A stretch of 37,127 nucleotides of DNA from Rhodocyclaceae bacterium UBA2250 (GCA_002347285.1 DDXW01000050.1:1-37127), one strand, 5' to 3'. Shown: positions 28,891 to 37,023, counted from the stretch's first letter. The notes: generated by a model not told the origin, from the sequence alone. Numbers and translations are program-made.

Positions 28891-29211
28891 TTAGGCAGCG
28901 GCCTTCATCAGGTCGCCGAGCTTGGCCTGCAGTTCGCCGGCCTGGTACATCTCGGTCATGATGTCGCAGCCGCCGATGAACTCGCCGCGGATGTAGAGCA
29001 CCGGGATCGTCGGCCAGTCGGCGTAGGCGCGCAATTCGGGCACCGTGTCCGGCTCCGCCAACACGTTCACGTCGGCAAAATCGACGCCGCAGACCTTGAG
29101 AATCTGCGCGGCCCGGCCGGAAAAGCCGCAGGTCGGGAAGTGCTTGGTGCCTTTCATGAACAGCACGACGGGACTGTTGGACACGATCTCGTGGATCTTC
29201 TCTCGATTCAT
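28891..29211 (-). CDS. grxD: Monothiol glutaredoxin (Grx4 type)
   Basis: Grx4-type proteins bind [2Fe-2S] clusters with glutathione and act in Fe-S carrier and iron-sensing roles. The 106-residue protein has the monothiol CGFS motif (C28-S31, in FPTCGFSGRA), VVLFMKGTK before it, the cis-Pro segment WPTIPVLYIRGEFIGGCDI and the C-terminal helix. An in-frame upstream ATG (29283) would add a non-conserved tail, so 29211 is taken as the start. It follows yihY by 46 bp on the same strand. Its 3' end marks the breakpoint of the fructosamine-kinase pseudogene on the opposite strand. Confidence 0.95.
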   Translation of the reverse strand: MNREKIHEIVSNSPVVLFMKGTKHFPTCGFSGRAAQILKVCGVDFADVNVLAEPDTVPELRAYADWPTIPVLYIRGEFIGGCDIMTEMYQAGELQAKLGDLMKAAA

Positions 29212-29257
29212 GGGAGGGGGCCTCGAAGGATTAGTTGACGGTTTTAGTAGGGCAAGT

Positions 29258-30094
29258 CTACCGGCCGGGCGCATGCCGGTCAAGCCGGCCGGCGATGTCC
29301 GGCAACTCGGCCGTCACCAGGGCGCCGACCAGGATCACCGACCACGAAAGGTAGAGCCACAGCAGGAAGATCGGTATCGCCGCGAAGGCACCGTAGATCA
29401 GGGTGTAGGTGGGCAGCTTGACGACGTAGAGGGCGAACAGGCGCTGCATTGCGACGAAGGCCAGCGCGGCGCAGGTCCCGGAAATCCCGGCATGCCAGCG
29501 CGACACGCTGCGGTTCGGCAAGGTCCAGTAGAGCAGGCTGAACAGCAGCGCAAGGAAGGCCAGCGGCAGGGCTTCGGAGAAGGCGATACGCACCCAGCGC
29601 GGCTCGTCGACCAGCCCGAAGGAAGCCGTGGCGAGGAAGGTGATGCTCGCCAGGGCGCCGCCGAAGACCAGCGGGCCGGCCAGCAGCGCGAGCAGATGCA
29701 GGCCGAGGCGCCGCAGCCAGGGCCGGTGCTTCTGCACGCGCCAGATCGCGTTGAAGGTGCGCTCGATGGTGAGCATCTGCAGCAAGGCGGTCGCAGCAAG
29801 GATCGCCAGGCCGATCCAGGTCACCCGCTCGGCCCGGTGGGCGAACTGGCCGAGATATTTGGCGATCACCGCGCCGGCCTTGTCGGGCAGCAGGGTGGCC
29901 AGCAGGAATTTCTCGAGGGCGGCGGAGAGCTTGATGCCGAACGGGAGGAGTTCGAGCAGGGCTGCGCCGACCGCCAGCATGGGCACCAGGCCGAGCAGCG
30001 TGGCGAAGGACAGCGCCGCCGCCGTCTGGGCGCAGCGCTCGTCGCGGAAGCGGCGCACGACATTGACGATCAGGCGAAATGGGGCGAGCAGCAT
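29258..30094 (-). CDS. YihY/virulence-factor BrkB-family inner-membrane protein
   Basis: This 278-residue protein is a YihY-family polytopic membrane protein (formerly, and wrongly, called ribonuclease BN). Motifs include TAAALSFATLLGLVPMLAV at the first membrane helix, YLGQFAHRAERVTWIGL, NAIWRVQKHRPWLRR, the WTLPNRSVSRWHAGISGTCA loop, and TYTLIYGAFAAIPIFLLWLY. I count about six membrane spans. Transport function is proposed for the family but is not shown. Its start lies just upstream of, and divergent from, the DUF2069 promoter region. Confidence 0.88.
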   Translation of the reverse strand: MLLAPFRLIVNVVRRFRDERCAQTAAALSFATLLGLVPMLAVGAALLELLPFGIKLSAALEKFLLATLLPDKAGAVIAKYLGQFAHRAERVTWIGLAILAATALLQMLTIERTFNAIWRVQKHRPWLRRLGLHLLALLAGPLVFGGALASITFLATASFGLVDEPRWVRIAFSEALPLAFLALLFSLLYWTLPNRSVSRWHAGISGTCAALAFVAMQRLFALYVVKLPTYTLIYGAFAAIPIFLLWLYLSWSVILVGALVTAELPDIAGRLDRHAPGR

Positions 30095-30105
30095 CGGCAG
30101 GAACC

Positions 30106-30111
30106 TATAAT
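30106..30111 (+). promoter_or_regulatory. Candidate -10 hexamer for the DUF2069 gene
   Basis: Consensus TATAAT in CCTATAATCCGGCG is 45 bp before ATG 30157 and just outside the divergent yihY start (30094). TTGACG occurs at 30063-30068 but 37 bp away, too far to be its -35. The same TAxAATC core precedes amgK, pepP and dusB. Confidence 0.45.
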
Positions 30112-30156
30112 CCGGCGAATTCTAACGAAAGGGCCTCGGCCCGCGCGCACCCAGCC

Positions 30157-30561
30157 ATGGAACGCCGCCCCGCCAGCGCCGAGTTTGCGGCCACCCTGCC
30201 GCCGCTGGCGCGACGTGCCAACCTTGCCGCCGCAGCCAGCCTGATCGCACTGATCGTGCTCTGTCTCGCCTGGGAACTCTGGCTGGCGCCATTGCGACCG
30301 GGCGGTTCCTGGCTGGTGCTCAAGGCGCTTCCGTTGCTGGCGGCGCTGTTCGGCATCCTGCGCGGCCGGCGCTACACGCATCAGTGGGCGAGCCTGATGG
30401 TCCAGCTCTACCTGCTCGAGGGGCTGACGCGCGCCACCTCCGACCACGGCATGATGCAATTGCTGGCCGTCGTCGAGGTCGCGCTCGCGTTGCTCCTCTT
30501 CGCCGCGACGCTGATCTACGCGCGCCTGACCGCACCCTCCCGACTCAAAGCTGCGGATTGA
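30157..30561 (+). CDS. DUF2069-family small membrane protein
   Basis: The 134-residue protein has four predicted membrane helices: AASLIALIVLCLAWELWLAP, LVLKALPLLAALFGIL, QWASLMVQLYLLEGL and VVEVALALLLFAATLIYARL, with short basic loops (RGRRYTHQ). This matches DUF2069, a family of unknown function in proteobacteria. ATG 30157 is the first start after a TATAAT at 30106. The following codons 3-10 (RRPASAEF) are specified by repeat copy 4, which begins 7 bases after the A of the ATG, so the N-terminus is repeat-derived. The last 17 bp overlap the leuA 3' end on the other strand. Confidence in the family is good; the role is unknown. Confidence 0.8.
   Translation: MERRPASAEFAATLPPLARRANLAAAASLIALIVLCLAWELWLAPLRPGGSWLVLKALPLLAALFGILRGRRYTHQWASLMVQLYLLEGLTRATSDHGMMQLLAVVEVALALLLFAATLIYARLTAPSRLKAAD
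30164..30186 (+). repeat. 23-bp dispersed repeat, copy 4 (N-terminus of the DUF2069 gene)
   Basis: Identical to copies 1 and 2 over 23 bases, and followed by G as in copies 1 and 3. It is translated in frame in the DUF2069 gene, directly after ATG GAA C. No inverted right arm is seen nearby. Confidence 0.85.
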
Positions 30562-32083
30562 CTCTCTCGGTCCCGGCGTGCAGCTTGTTGAGCGCGTTCA
30601 GGTAGGCCTTGGCCGAGGCGACGATGATGTCGGTATCCGCGCCCTGGCCGTTGACGATGCGGCCATCCTTCGCCAGCCGCACGGTCACCTCGCCCTGCGC
30701 ATCGGTGCCGGTGGTGATCGCATTCACGGAGTAAAGAAGCAGATCGGAACCGCTGCCGGCGACGCTCTCGATCGCCAGAAAGGCCGCATCCACAGGGCCG
30801 CTGCCGGTCGATTGCGCCTTCCGCTCCTGGCCGCCCACCGCGAGGGTCAGTTCGGCCTTCGGCGCCTCGCCGGTCTCGGAGTGGAACTTCGACGAGATGA
30901 GCTTGTAGTGCTCGACTTCGGGGGTGATCATCTCGTCGGACACCAACGCCTGCAGATCCTCATCGAAGATCTCGCGCTTCTTGTCGGCGAGTTCCTTGAA
31001 CTTGGCGAAGGCGGCGTTCAACGCCTCCTCGCTGGCGAGCTCAATGCCGAGCTCGGCGAGCTTGGTCTTGAAAGCATTGCGGCCGGACAGCTTGCCGAGC
31101 GAGAGCTTGTTGGCATGCCAGCCCACGTCCTCGGCGCGCATGATCTCGTAGGTCTCGCGGTGCTTGAGCACGCCGTCCTGGTGGATGCCAGACTCGTGGG
31201 CGAAGGCGTTGGCGCCGACGATCGCCTTGTTCGGCTGCACGACGTAGCCGGTGATCTGCGAAACGAGGCGCGAGGCCGGCACGATCTGCGTCGCGTCGAT
31301 GCGCGTCTCGACCGGGAACAGATCCTTGCGGGTGCGCACCGCCATGACGATTTCCTCGACCGCCGCGTTGCCGGCACGCTCGCCGAGGCCGTTGATGGTG
31401 CATTCGACCTGGCGTGCGCCGTTGAGCACGGCCGCGAGGGAATTCGCCACGGCAAGGCCGAGGTCGTTGTGGCAGTGGGTCGACCAGATCGCCTGGTCGG
31501 CGTTCGGCACGCGTGCGCGCAGATTCTTGAACAACTCGCCCCAGCCCTGCGGGATGTTGTAGCCGACGGTATCCGGAATGTTGACCGTCTTCGCGCCGGC
31601 CTTGATGACGGCCTCGAGCACGCGGCAGAGGAAGTCGGTTTCAGAGCGACCGGCGTCCTCGGGAGAGAACTCGACGTCCTCGGTGTATTGGCGTGCCCAT
31701 TGGACGGCCTTCACCGCCTGTTCGATCACCTGCTCCGGCTCCATGCGCAGCTTCATCTTCATGTGGATCGGCGAGGTGGCGATGAAGGTATGGATGCGGC
31801 CGCGCGCGGCCGGCCTGATCGCCTCGCCGGCGCGGGCGATGTCCTTCTCGTTGGCGCGCGCCAGGCCGCAGACGGTCGAGTCCTTGATGATTTCGGCGAT
31901 GGACTTCACCGCCTCGAAGTCACCGGGGGAGGCGGCCGGAAAGCCGGCCTCGATGATGTCCACGCGCATCTTCTCGAGCTGGCGGGCGATGCGCATCTTC
32001 TCCTCGCGCGTCATCGCCGCGCCGGGGCTCTGTTCACCGTCGCGCAAGGTGGTGTCGAAAATCAACAATTGCTCTTTGCTCAT
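30545..32083 (-). CDS. leuA: 2-isopropylmalate synthase
   Basis: LeuA condenses acetyl-CoA with 2-oxoisovalerate, the committed step to leucine. The 512-residue protein has the catalytic FDTTLRDGEQSPGAAM, the metal-binding STHCHNDLGLAVANS, the NGLGERAGNAAVEEIVM loop and AHESGIHQDGVLK. The C-terminal LeuA allosteric domain (SVNAITTGTDAQGEVTVRLA) implies leucine feedback. The ATG at 32083 is preferred to one at 32098 because GGAG lies about 9 bp before it. A promoter, a 37-codon ORF and two overlapping hairpins lie between pssA and leuA, so it may have its own leader control besides read-through from ilvBNC-psd-pssA. Confidence 0.96.
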   Translation of the reverse strand: MSKEQLLIFDTTLRDGEQSPGAAMTREEKMRIARQLEKMRVDIIEAGFPAASPGDFEAVKSIAEIIKDSTVCGLARANEKDIARAGEAIRPAARGRIHTFIATSPIHMKMKLRMEPEQVIEQAVKAVQWARQYTEDVEFSPEDAGRSETDFLCRVLEAVIKAGAKTVNIPDTVGYNIPQGWGELFKNLRARVPNADQAIWSTHCHNDLGLAVANSLAAVLNGARQVECTINGLGERAGNAAVEEIVMAVRTRKDLFPVETRIDATQIVPASRLVSQITGYVVQPNKAIVGANAFAHESGIHQDGVLKHRETYEIMRAEDVGWHANKLSLGKLSGRNAFKTKLAELGIELASEEALNAAFAKFKELADKKREIFDEDLQALVSDEMITPEVEHYKLISSKFHSETGEAPKAELTLAVGGQERKAQSTGSGPVDAAFLAIESVAGSGSDLLLYSVNAITTGTDAQGEVTVRLAKDGRIVNGQGADTDIIVASAKAYLNALNKLHAGTERVNPQL

Positions 32084-32106
32084 GTTCGGTCTCCGCAAGG
32101 AAGTTC

Positions 32107-32143
32107 TGACGGGGGCTGCGCCCCGTCACCAACTGGCGACGGG
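32107..32143 (-). promoter_or_regulatory. Mutually exclusive hairpins in the leuA leader
   Basis: Reading toward leuA, hairpin A pairs CCCGTCGCC with GGTGACGGG around an AGTT loop (32143-32122; nine pairs, one of them G-U). Hairpin B pairs TGACGGGG with CCCCGTCA around a 6-base loop (32128-32107; eight pairs). The two share 32122-32128, so both cannot form at once. Hairpin B ends about 11 bases before the leuA ribosome site and is not followed by a T run, so a classical terminator is not evident. Pairing is seen; attenuation-like control is inferred. Confidence 0.45.
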
Positions 32144-32175
32144 ATGCGGCATTCGAATTGTGTGTGGGGGTGTGA

Positions 32176-32289
32176 TTAGCGCGCGCGGCGCAGCAGCGGA
32201 CGCAGCTTGGTGCGCAGCATGTTGCTCGCCAGCGGGGAGCCGGCAAGGCAAAGGACGGCAGCGGAAAGGAAATACATCGTCGCGGTCAT
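32176..32289 (-). CDS. 37-residue hydrophobic small ORF upstream of leuA
   Basis: The ORF begins MTATMYFLSAAVLCLAGSPL and ends in a basic tail (RTKLRPLLRRAR). It could be a small single-pass membrane peptide or a leader peptide: eight of 37 residues are Leu, including one Leu-Leu pair, which is enriched but not the run of Leu codons typical of a leucine attenuator. A -10 element ends 7 bp before the ATG, suggesting a leaderless start. I know no homologue. It could also be non-coding, since short ORFs are easy to find in this GC-rich DNA. Confidence 0.35.
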   Translation of the reverse strand: MTATMYFLSAAVLCLAGSPLASNMLRTKLRPLLRRAR

Positions 32290-32295
32290 GGGGCG

Positions 32296-32323
32296 ACTAT
32301 AACAAACTATCCGCCGCGCGCAA
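32296..32323 (-). promoter_or_regulatory. Candidate promoter for the leuA leader
   Basis: On the - strand TTGCGC (32323-32318) and TATAGT (32301-32296) are separated by 16 bp. The -35 lies in the last codons of pssA and the -10 just after its stop. Transcription would start near 32289, the first base of the small ORF, giving leuA a leader of about 200 nt. Confidence 0.5.
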
Positions 32324-33074
32324 GTTTTTTGCGCCGATCGAACCAATTGACCGCGGCTATGACGTAGCCGGACAACGCGTAGGCGAGGAACAGCGCGAAC
32401 AGCACCCCCGGCGGATAGCTCGACACCAGCGCGAAGGCGAGGGCCACGGCGACGACGATGATGAACGGCACGCTCTTCCTGAGATTGATGTCCTTGCCGG
32501 AGTAGAAGCGCAGGTTCGTCACCATCGTGATGCCGGCGAAGATGGTCAGGATGCAGGCGTACCAGCGCGCCTCGAAGCCGGTCCACTCGTTGTCGATCAA
32601 CACCCACACCAGTCCCGCCACCAGTGCGGCGGCGGCCGGGCTCGGCAGGCCCTGGAAGTAGCGCTTGTCGACGACCTCGATGTTGGTGTTGAAGCGCGCG
32701 AGCCGCAGTGCCGCGCCGACGCAATAGATGAAGGCGGCGATCCAGCCCAGCTTGCCCATGTCCTTGAGCGCCCAGACGTAGACCACCAATGCCGGCGCCG
32801 CGCCGAAGGAAACCATGTCGGACAGCGAATCGTATTCGGCGCCGAAGGCGCTCTGCGTGCGCGTCAGCCGCGCCACGCGGCCGTCGAGGCCGTCGAACAC
32901 CATGGCGATGAAGATCGCCACCGCGGCGATCTCGAAGCGGCCGTTCATCGCCTGGACGATGGCGAAGAAGCCGGAAAACAGCGCCGCCGTCGTCAGCAGG
33001 TTCGGCAGGATGTAGATGCCGCGCCGGCGCAGCTCCGGATTGAACAGGGTCTTGCGGGGACGATACTCTGGCAT
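32307..33074 (-). CDS. pssA: CDP-diacylglycerol-serine O-phosphatidyltransferase
   Basis: PssA makes phosphatidylserine from CDP-diacylglycerol and serine in the inner membrane. The 255-residue protein has about eight membrane helices and the CDP-alcohol phosphotransferase signature DGxxARxxxxxxxxGxxxDxxxD, here from FDGLDGRVARL to YDSLSD. This is the membrane-spanning (Bacillus-like) type, not the E. coli peripheral enzyme. It follows psd after 58 bp, a gap that contains a hairpin. The two consecutive enzymes give phosphatidylethanolamine. Confidence 0.94.
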   Translation of the reverse strand: MPEYRPRKTLFNPELRRRGIYILPNLLTTAALFSGFFAIVQAMNGRFEIAAVAIFIAMVFDGLDGRVARLTRTQSAFGAEYDSLSDMVSFGAAPALVVYVWALKDMGKLGWIAAFIYCVGAALRLARFNTNIEVVDKRYFQGLPSPAAAALVAGLVWVLIDNEWTGFEARWYACILTIFAGITMVTNLRFYSGKDINLRKSVPFIIVVAVALAFALVSSYPPGVLFALFLAYALSGYVIAAVNWFDRRKKLARGG

Positions 33075-33090
33075 GGCGGGCCTGGAAGCA

Positions 33091-33120
33091 CGACAACGCA
33101 GCCATTGTAGCCTGTTGTCG
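33091..33120. repeat. Inverted repeat between psd and pssA
   Basis: CGACAAC (33091-33097) and GTTGTCG (33114-33120) are perfect 7-base inverted arms around a 16-base loop. The loop carries a - strand TACAAT (33109-33104), a possible internal promoter -10 for pssA 30 bp before its ATG. It could be an operator-like site or an mRNA hairpin; no T run follows on either strand. Confidence 0.4.
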
Positions 33121-33132
33121 CGGCGATGCCGA

Positions 33133-33777
33133 TTACGGCAACTCGGCGAGTATCGTCGAGGTGGCGGACACTTTCTGGCCGACGCCGACCTTCACGCGCA
33201 CATCCTTGGGCAGGTAGAGGTCGACGCGCGAGCCGAAGCGGATGAAGCCGTAGCGCTGTCCGCGCACGAGCCGATCACCGGCATCGACATAGCAGAGGAT
33301 GCGGCGCGCGATCAGCCCCGCCACCTGCACGCAGGTGACGTTCTGGCCGTCCGCCGTGCGCAGATGCAGCGCGCAGCGCTCGTTCTCGGTCGAGGCCTTG
33401 TCCAGGTCGGCGTTGATGAACTTGCCCGGGTGATACCAGCGCTGCACGACCTCGCCATCCACCGGGCTGCGGTTCGAGTGCACGTTGAAGACGTTCATGA
33501 ACACGCTGATCTTGAGGGTTTCGCGGTTCAGCCAGGGATCGTGGGCCGGTTCGATCACGACGATGCGGCCATCCGCCGGCGACAGAACGCTTTTCGCGTC
33601 GCCCGGCACTTCGCGCGCGGGATCGCGGAAGAACTGCAGGACGAACAGCGCGATCAGCCAGAGCGGCAGCGCCCATGCCCAGCCGGCGAAAAGATGCACC
33701 AGCAGGGCGGCCGCAAGGGTGCCGCCCAGGAAAGGCCAGCCTTCCCGGGCGATGATGGGGTGCGGATAGTTCTGCAC
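33133..33777 (-). CDS. psd: Phosphatidylserine decarboxylase proenzyme (short, archaeal-type), GTG start
   Basis: Psd decarboxylates phosphatidylserine to phosphatidylethanolamine with a pyruvoyl group made by self-cleavage. The 214-residue protein has two N-terminal membrane segments (FLGGTLAAALLVHLFAGW and ALPLWLIALFVLQFF), then SPADGRIVV, NVFNVHSNRSPVDGEV, and the cleavage site in RYGFIRFGSRVDLYLP, where Gly-Ser would give the pyruvoyl alpha chain. This is the short Psd class common in betaproteobacteria. The start is GTG at 33777, 3 bp after the ilvC stop; no ATG lies near. Position in the ilv operon suggests translation after ilvC. Confidence 0.93.
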   Translation of the reverse strand: MQNYPHPIIAREGWPFLGGTLAAALLVHLFAGWAWALPLWLIALFVLQFFRDPAREVPGDAKSVLSPADGRIVVIEPAHDPWLNRETLKISVFMNVFNVHSNRSPVDGEVVQRWYHPGKFINADLDKASTENERCALHLRTADGQNVTCVQVAGLIARRILCYVDAGDRLVRGQRYGFIRFGSRVDLYLPKDVRVKVGVGQKVSATSTILAELP

Positions 33778-33780
33778 CGA

Positions 33781-34797
33781 TCAGTTCTTGGACTTGTCGA
33801 CGAGCGCCTTGGCCTTGATCCAGGGCATCATCGAACGCAGTTCCTCGCCGACCTGCTCGATCGGATGGGCGGCGGTCAGGCGGCGACGCGCCGTCATGGC
33901 CGGATAGTTGGTGCGGCCCTCGAGGATGAACATCTTGGCATAGTCGCCGCTCTGGATGCGCTTCAGCGCATTTCTCATCGCGGCGCGCGAACTGTCGTTG
34001 ATGACCTCGGGGCCGGTGACGTATTCGCCAAACTCGGCGTTGTTCGAGATCGAGTAGTTCATGTTGGCGATGCCGCCCTCGAAGATCAGGTCGACGATCA
34101 GCTTCACCTCGTGCAGGCACTCGAAGTAGGCCATCTCGGGCGCGTAGCCGGCCTCGGTCAAGGTTTCGTAGCCGGCCTTGACCAGTTCGACCAGGCCGCC
34201 GCACAGCACGGCCTGCTCGCCGAACAGGTCGGTCTCGGTCTCCTCGCGGAAGGTCGTCTCGATCACGCCGCCCTTGGTGCCGCCGTTGGCCGCCGCGTAG
34301 GAGAGCGCGATGTCGCGCGCTTTCTTCGACTTGTCCTGGTAAACGGCGATCAGCGAGGGCACGCCGCCCCCGCGCAGATATTCGGAGCGCACGGTGTGGC
34401 CGGGGCCTTTCGGCGCAACCATGATGACATCGACGTCGTCGCGCGGCACCACCTGGTTGTAGTGGATGTTGAAGCCGTGTGCGAAGGCCAGCGCCGCGCC
34501 TTTTTTCAGGTTGGGTTCGACGTCGGCGTAATAGACGGACGGGATCGTTTCATCGGGCAGCAGCATCATGACGACGTCGGCGTCCTTGACCGCCTTGGCG
34601 ACCTCCTCGACCTTGAGACCGGCCTTCTTGGCCTTGTCCCACGAGGCGCCGCCCTTGCGCAGGCCGACGGTGACCTTGACGCCCGAATCCTTGAGGTTCT
34701 GGGCATGGGCATGGCCCTGCGAGCCATAGCCGACGATGGTGACTTTCTTGCCCTTGATGAGGGAGAGGTCGGCGTCCTTGTCGTAATAGACTTTCAT
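33781..34797 (-). CDS. ilvC: Ketol-acid reductoisomerase (class I, NADP)
   Basis: IlvC isomerises and reduces acetolactate in valine, leucine and isoleucine synthesis. The 338-residue short (class I) form has the N-terminal Rossmann motif VTIVGYGSQGHAHAQNL with VGLRKGGASW, the MLLPDE strand, AFAHGFNIHYNQV, MVAPKGPGHTVR, and the knotted C-terminal domain with Mg ligands in EETETDLFGEQAVLCGG and MAYFECLHEVKLIVDL. AAGGA stands 6 bp before the ATG. It lies 22 bp after ilvN and 3 bp before psd. Confidence 0.97.
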   Translation of the reverse strand: MKVYYDKDADLSLIKGKKVTIVGYGSQGHAHAQNLKDSGVKVTVGLRKGGASWDKAKKAGLKVEEVAKAVKDADVVMMLLPDETIPSVYYADVEPNLKKGAALAFAHGFNIHYNQVVPRDDVDVIMVAPKGPGHTVRSEYLRGGGVPSLIAVYQDKSKKARDIALSYAAANGGTKGGVIETTFREETETDLFGEQAVLCGGLVELVKAGYETLTEAGYAPEMAYFECLHEVKLIVDLIFEGGIANMNYSISNNAEFGEYVTGPEVINDSSRAAMRNALKRIQSGDYAKMFILEGRTNYPAMTARRRLTAAHPIEQVGEELRSMMPWIKAKALVDKSKN

Positions 34798-34819
34798 GGT
34801 TTTCCTTTGAATGGCAGGT

Positions 34820-35311
34820 TCAGACTTTGAGAATGCGGTCGCCGCGGCCGATGCCGCATACGCCGGTACGCACGGTCTCGAGGATCAGCGAGCGGTCGAT
34901 GGCGTTGAGGAAGGAGTCGAGCTTGGCGGTGTTGCCGGTCAACTCGATGACGTAGGAAGACTCGGTCACGTCGATGATGTGGCCGCGGAAGATGTCGGAA
35001 ACGCGCTTCATCTCCTCGCGGTCCTTGCCGGTGGCGCGCACCTTGACGAGCATCAGTTCGCGCTCGATGTGCGCCGCCTCGGACAGATCGACCACCTTGA
35101 CCACGTCGATCAGCTTGTTGAGCTGCTTGGTGATCTGCTCGATGATGTCGTCCGAGCCGATGCTGACGATGGTCATGCGCGACAGCGAGGGATCCTCGGT
35201 CGGCGCCACCGTCAGCGACTCGATGTTGTAGCCGCGCGCGGAGAACAGGCCGGAGACGCGCGACAGCGCGCCGGCCTCGTTTTCGATCAGGATGGAAATG
35301 ATGTGGCGCAT
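34820..35311 (-). CDS. ilvN: Acetolactate synthase small (regulatory) subunit
   Basis: IlvN is the regulatory partner of IlvB and confers valine feedback inhibition. The 163-residue protein has an N-terminal ACT domain (ISILIENEAGALSRVSGLFS, RGYNIESLTVAPTED), then a C-terminal ferredoxin-like domain (GHIIDVTESSYVIELTG). It is IlvH-like in length. It begins 2 bp after ilvB, so the subunits are translationally coupled. Confidence 0.96.
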   Translation of the reverse strand: MRHIISILIENEAGALSRVSGLFSARGYNIESLTVAPTEDPSLSRMTIVSIGSDDIIEQITKQLNKLIDVVKVVDLSEAAHIERELMLVKVRATGKDREEMKRVSDIFRGHIIDVTESSYVIELTGNTAKLDSFLNAIDRSLILETVRTGVCGIGRGDRILKV

Positions 35312-35313
35312 GG

Positions 35314-37023
35314 TCAGAGCTCCTCCGCCAGAATCATTTCGGACAGGCCCTTGCCCGCCGCGACCATCGGGAAGACGTTGGCTTCGGGATCGATGATGAA
35401 GTCCATGAACACCAGTTCGTTCTTGTGCTTGCCGAAGGCCTCCTTGAGCGCCGGCTCGACGTCGGCCGGCCTGTCGATGCGCATGCCGACATGGCCGTAG
35501 GCTTCGGCCAGCTTGACGAAGTCCGGCAAGGCGTCAACATAAGATTCGGCATAGCGGTTGCCATGGAACATCTGCTGCCACTGGCGCACCATGCCGAGGT
35601 AGCCGTTGTTGAGATTGACGATCTTGATCGGCAGACGGAACTGCTTGCAGGTCGACAGCTCCTGGATGTTCATTTGGATCGAGCCCTCGCCGGTGATGCA
35701 GGCCACGGTGGCCTTCGGGTTGGCGAAGCGCACGCCCATCGCCGCCGGCAGGCCGAAGCCCATGGTGCCGAGGCCGCCGGAGTTGATCCAGCGGCGCGGC
35801 TTGTCGAATTTGTAGAACTGCGCGGCGAACATCTGGTGCTGGCCGACATCGGAGGTGACGAAGGCGTCGCCGCCGGTGACCTCGTAGAGCTTCTCGACCA
35901 CGAACTGGGGCTTGATGATGTCCTTGCCCATCTTGTACTTGAGGCAGTTCTTGCCGCGCCATTCCTCGATCTGCTTCCACCAAGCGTTCAGCGACTTCTG
36001 CTCCGGCTTGCCTTCGCTGGCCTCGATCTGCTTGATGATCTCGTCGAGGACGTCGGGCACGTTGCCGACGATCGGCACATCCACCTTGACGCGCTTGGAA
36101 ATCGACGAAGGGTCGATATCGACATGGATGATCTTGCGCTGCTCCTGTCCGAAATGCGCCGGATTGCCGATCACGCGGTCGTCGAAGCGCGCACCGACGG
36201 CCAGCAGCACGTCGCAGTGCTGCATCGCCATGTTGGCCTCGTAGGTGCCGTGCATGCCGAGCATGCCCAGATGCTGGCGGTCGGTGGCCGGATAGGCGCC
36301 CAGCCCCATGAGCGTCTGGGTGATCGGGTAGCCGAGCATCCGCGTCAGCTTGATCAGCTTGTCGGCGGCGTCGGAGAGGATCACCCCGCCGCCGGTGTAG
36401 ATCATCGGCCGCTTCGCCTCGAGCAGCAGCTGCACCGCCTTCTTGATCTGCCCGGTGTGACCCTTGACCACCGGATTGTAGGAACGCATCGTGATCGTCT
36501 TCGGGTAGTGGAATTCCGTCTTGTGGGTCGTGATGTCCTTGGGGATATCGACCAGCACGGGACCCGGCCGGCCGGTCTTGGCCAGATAGAAGGCCTTCTT
36601 GATCGTGACGGCGAGGTCCTTGACGTCCTTGACGAGAAAATTGTGCTTGACGCAGGGGCGCGTGATGCCGACGGTGTCGGCCTCCTGGAAGGCGTCCTGG
36701 CCGATATAGGCGGTCGGCACCTGGCCGGTCAGCACGACCATCGGAATCGAATCCATGTAGGCGGTGGCGATGCCCGTGACGGCATTGGTGACGCCCGGAC
36801 CGGAGGTGACCATGCAGACGCCGACTTTGTTGGACGAACGCGAATAGGCATCCGCCGCGTGCACCGCCGCCTGCTCGTGACGGGTCAGAACATGCTTGAC
36901 CTGATCCTGCTTGAACAGCTCATCATAGATGAACAGCACCGAGCCGCCAGGGTAGCCAAACACATGTTCGACCTTTTCTTCCTGGAGACACCTGATTACA
37001 ATCTCCGCGCCCGTCAGTTGCAT
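35314..37023 (-). CDS. ilvB: Acetolactate synthase large (catalytic) subunit
   Basis: This is the ThDP-, Mg- and FAD-dependent enzyme that makes acetolactate or acetohydroxybutyrate. The 569-residue protein has the PYR domain with the catalytic Glu in HEQAAVHAADAY, the central FAD-binding domain (MLGMHGTYEAN, AVGARFDDRVIG) and the ThDP-binding motif GEGSIQMNIQELST...NN, with Glu in the usual Asp position of the GDG motif. ATG 37023 is used: an upstream in-frame ATG at 37071 lies before the expected transcription start of the promoter found here, and AAGAGA precedes 37023. It is the first gene of ilvBNC-psd-pssA. Confidence 0.97.
   Translation of the reverse strand: MQLTGAEIVIRCLQEEKVEHVFGYPGGSVLFIYDELFKQDQVKHVLTRHEQAAVHAADAYSRSSNKVGVCMVTSGPGVTNAVTGIATAYMDSIPMVVLTGQVPTAYIGQDAFQEADTVGITRPCVKHNFLVKDVKDLAVTIKKAFYLAKTGRPGPVLVDIPKDITTHKTEFHYPKTITMRSYNPVVKGHTGQIKKAVQLLLEAKRPMIYTGGGVILSDAADKLIKLTRMLGYPITQTLMGLGAYPATDRQHLGMLGMHGTYEANMAMQHCDVLLAVGARFDDRVIGNPAHFGQEQRKIIHVDIDPSSISKRVKVDVPIVGNVPDVLDEIIKQIEASEGKPEQKSLNAWWKQIEEWRGKNCLKYKMGKDIIKPQFVVEKLYEVTGGDAFVTSDVGQHQMFAAQFYKFDKPRRWINSGGLGTMGFGLPAAMGVRFANPKATVACITGEGSIQMNIQELSTCKQFRLPIKIVNLNNGYLGMVRQWQQMFHGNRYAESYVDALPDFVKLAEAYGHVGMRIDRPADVEPALKEAFGKHKNELVFMDFIIDPEANVFPMVAAGKGLSEMILAEEL

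Noticed and set aside
32176..33105. A 309-residue frame overlapping pssA on the same strand
   Set aside because: It is an alternative frame of pssA; only its last 37 codons, after the pssA stop, could be a separate ORF.
34021..34045. GCCGAGTTTGGCG on the reverse strand in ilvC as a further repeat copy
   Set aside because: Only the last ten bases of the repeat match, and they code the conserved NNAEFGEY of the enzyme; the GCCGCC half is absent.
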